DNA of 36,921 nt from Gammaproteobacteria bacterium. Its GTDB lineage: Bacteria > Pseudomonadota > Gammaproteobacteria > GCA-001735895. Below, one piece after another: positions 36,747 through 36,921 of the stretch; within the stretch, counting starts at the first letter, position 1; every line of letters begins with the position of its first letter. A model generated the notes under the pieces. That model saw only the letters and a program-made list of their open reading frames with translations. It did no database searches and was not told the origin of the DNA. Where the stretch lies: assembly GCA_024232855.1 (NCBI GenBank), contig JAAEPH010000395.1:1-36921 (forward strand), in the 5' to 3' direction. A program made the translations under genes and the position numbers.

Positions 36747-36842
36747 TGCCTTTAACCCGCATATCTCACCGATTCCCATAATCCTAAAATCCTCAGTTGA
36801 ATCGTAGCGAGGGCGTCTAATGTGCTGAATATCAGGTATTTC

Positions 36843-36899
36843 TTTCGTTATTTTAAGCAATCGCGTAGTCACTCTACGGGTGAGCTTAAAATAATGAAA
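36843..36899. repeat. Nested inverted repeat at the right edge
   Basis: TTTCGTTATTTTAAGC (36843-36858) and GCTTAAAATAATGAAA (36884-36899) are complementary at 15 of 16 positions. Inside lies a second palindrome, CGTAG-TCACT-CTACG. Such a two-level structure suggests an operator or a structured 5' leader of a gene beginning beyond the window edge. No matching gene is visible. Confidence 0.55.
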
Positions 36900-36921
36900 A
36901 AATGCATGAGATTCAGTGCAG

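Noticed and set aside
36894-36921. Start of a plus-strand gene (MKKCMRFSA) at the right edge
   Set aside because: There are only nine codons, no ribosome binding site, and the ATG lies in the arm of the inverted repeat; it cannot be supported.

Overview
The window looks like a chromosomal segment of a free-living, probably marine gammaproteobacterium. The evidence is the ribosomal/GTPase block rplU-rpmA-obg-proB at the right end, a UbiA of the ubiquinone-8 pathway, a Na+-pumping oxaloacetate decarboxylase (oadGAB), a high-GC coding style, and a large quaternary-amine (betaine) catabolic region. I cannot name the species. No rRNA, tRNA or CRISPR array was seen.

Layout. 1-528: the 5' end of an EamA transporter gene runs off the left edge, followed by a 260-bp segment bounded by a perfect 29-bp inverted repeat (MITE-like). 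529-5510: a thiamine-diphosphate enzyme, then the tight operon oadG-oadA-oadB. 5580-8293: a choline dehydrogenase-like GMC oxidoreductase, a DUF411 metal-binding protein and a small hypothetical. 8380-10497: a decayed DUF222/HNH-type gene, then an arsenic locus (arsR, a gutted arsI/cadI-like remnant, acr3). 10685-16419: an FAD oxidoreductase, a PatB/MalY-type PLP enzyme, a second GMC oxidoreductase and a DadA-type oxidoreductase.

16431-26560 is the centre of interest. It holds an MttB-superfamily corrinoid methyltransferase flanked by two GlxA-type AraC regulators. A long minus-strand operon follows: corrinoid protein, DUF1638, 'virulence factor' domain protein, MetV-like Fe-S protein, MetF, methyl-THF:corrinoid methyltransferase, and an RACo-type corrinoid activator. 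Together these encode a complete anaerobe-style methyl transfer route: N-methylated amine -> Co-corrinoid -> THF -> methylene-THF. It sits beside choline/betaine/dimethylglycine-type oxidoreductases. The reading is choline -> betaine aldehyde -> betaine, corrinoid-dependent demethylation, then oxidation of the methyl group through MetF/MetV. The corrinoid carrier has a strongly acidic N-terminal tail, while all three of its predicted partners (MttB, MeTr, RACo) carry Arg-rich tails. I find this charge complementarity the most notable feature of the window.

26963-33863: a membrane-anchored helical-repeat protein, an HSL-type hydrolase, a GcvA-like LysR regulator, ubiA, a gamma-carbonic-anhydrase-like protein, a small hypothetical, and a head-to-head LysR/EamA pair in which one deletion appears to have removed both 5' ends and the shared promoter region. 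33906-36682: proB, obg, rpmA, rplU (all minus strand) with a clear terminator and promoter. A nested inverted repeat lies at the right edge.
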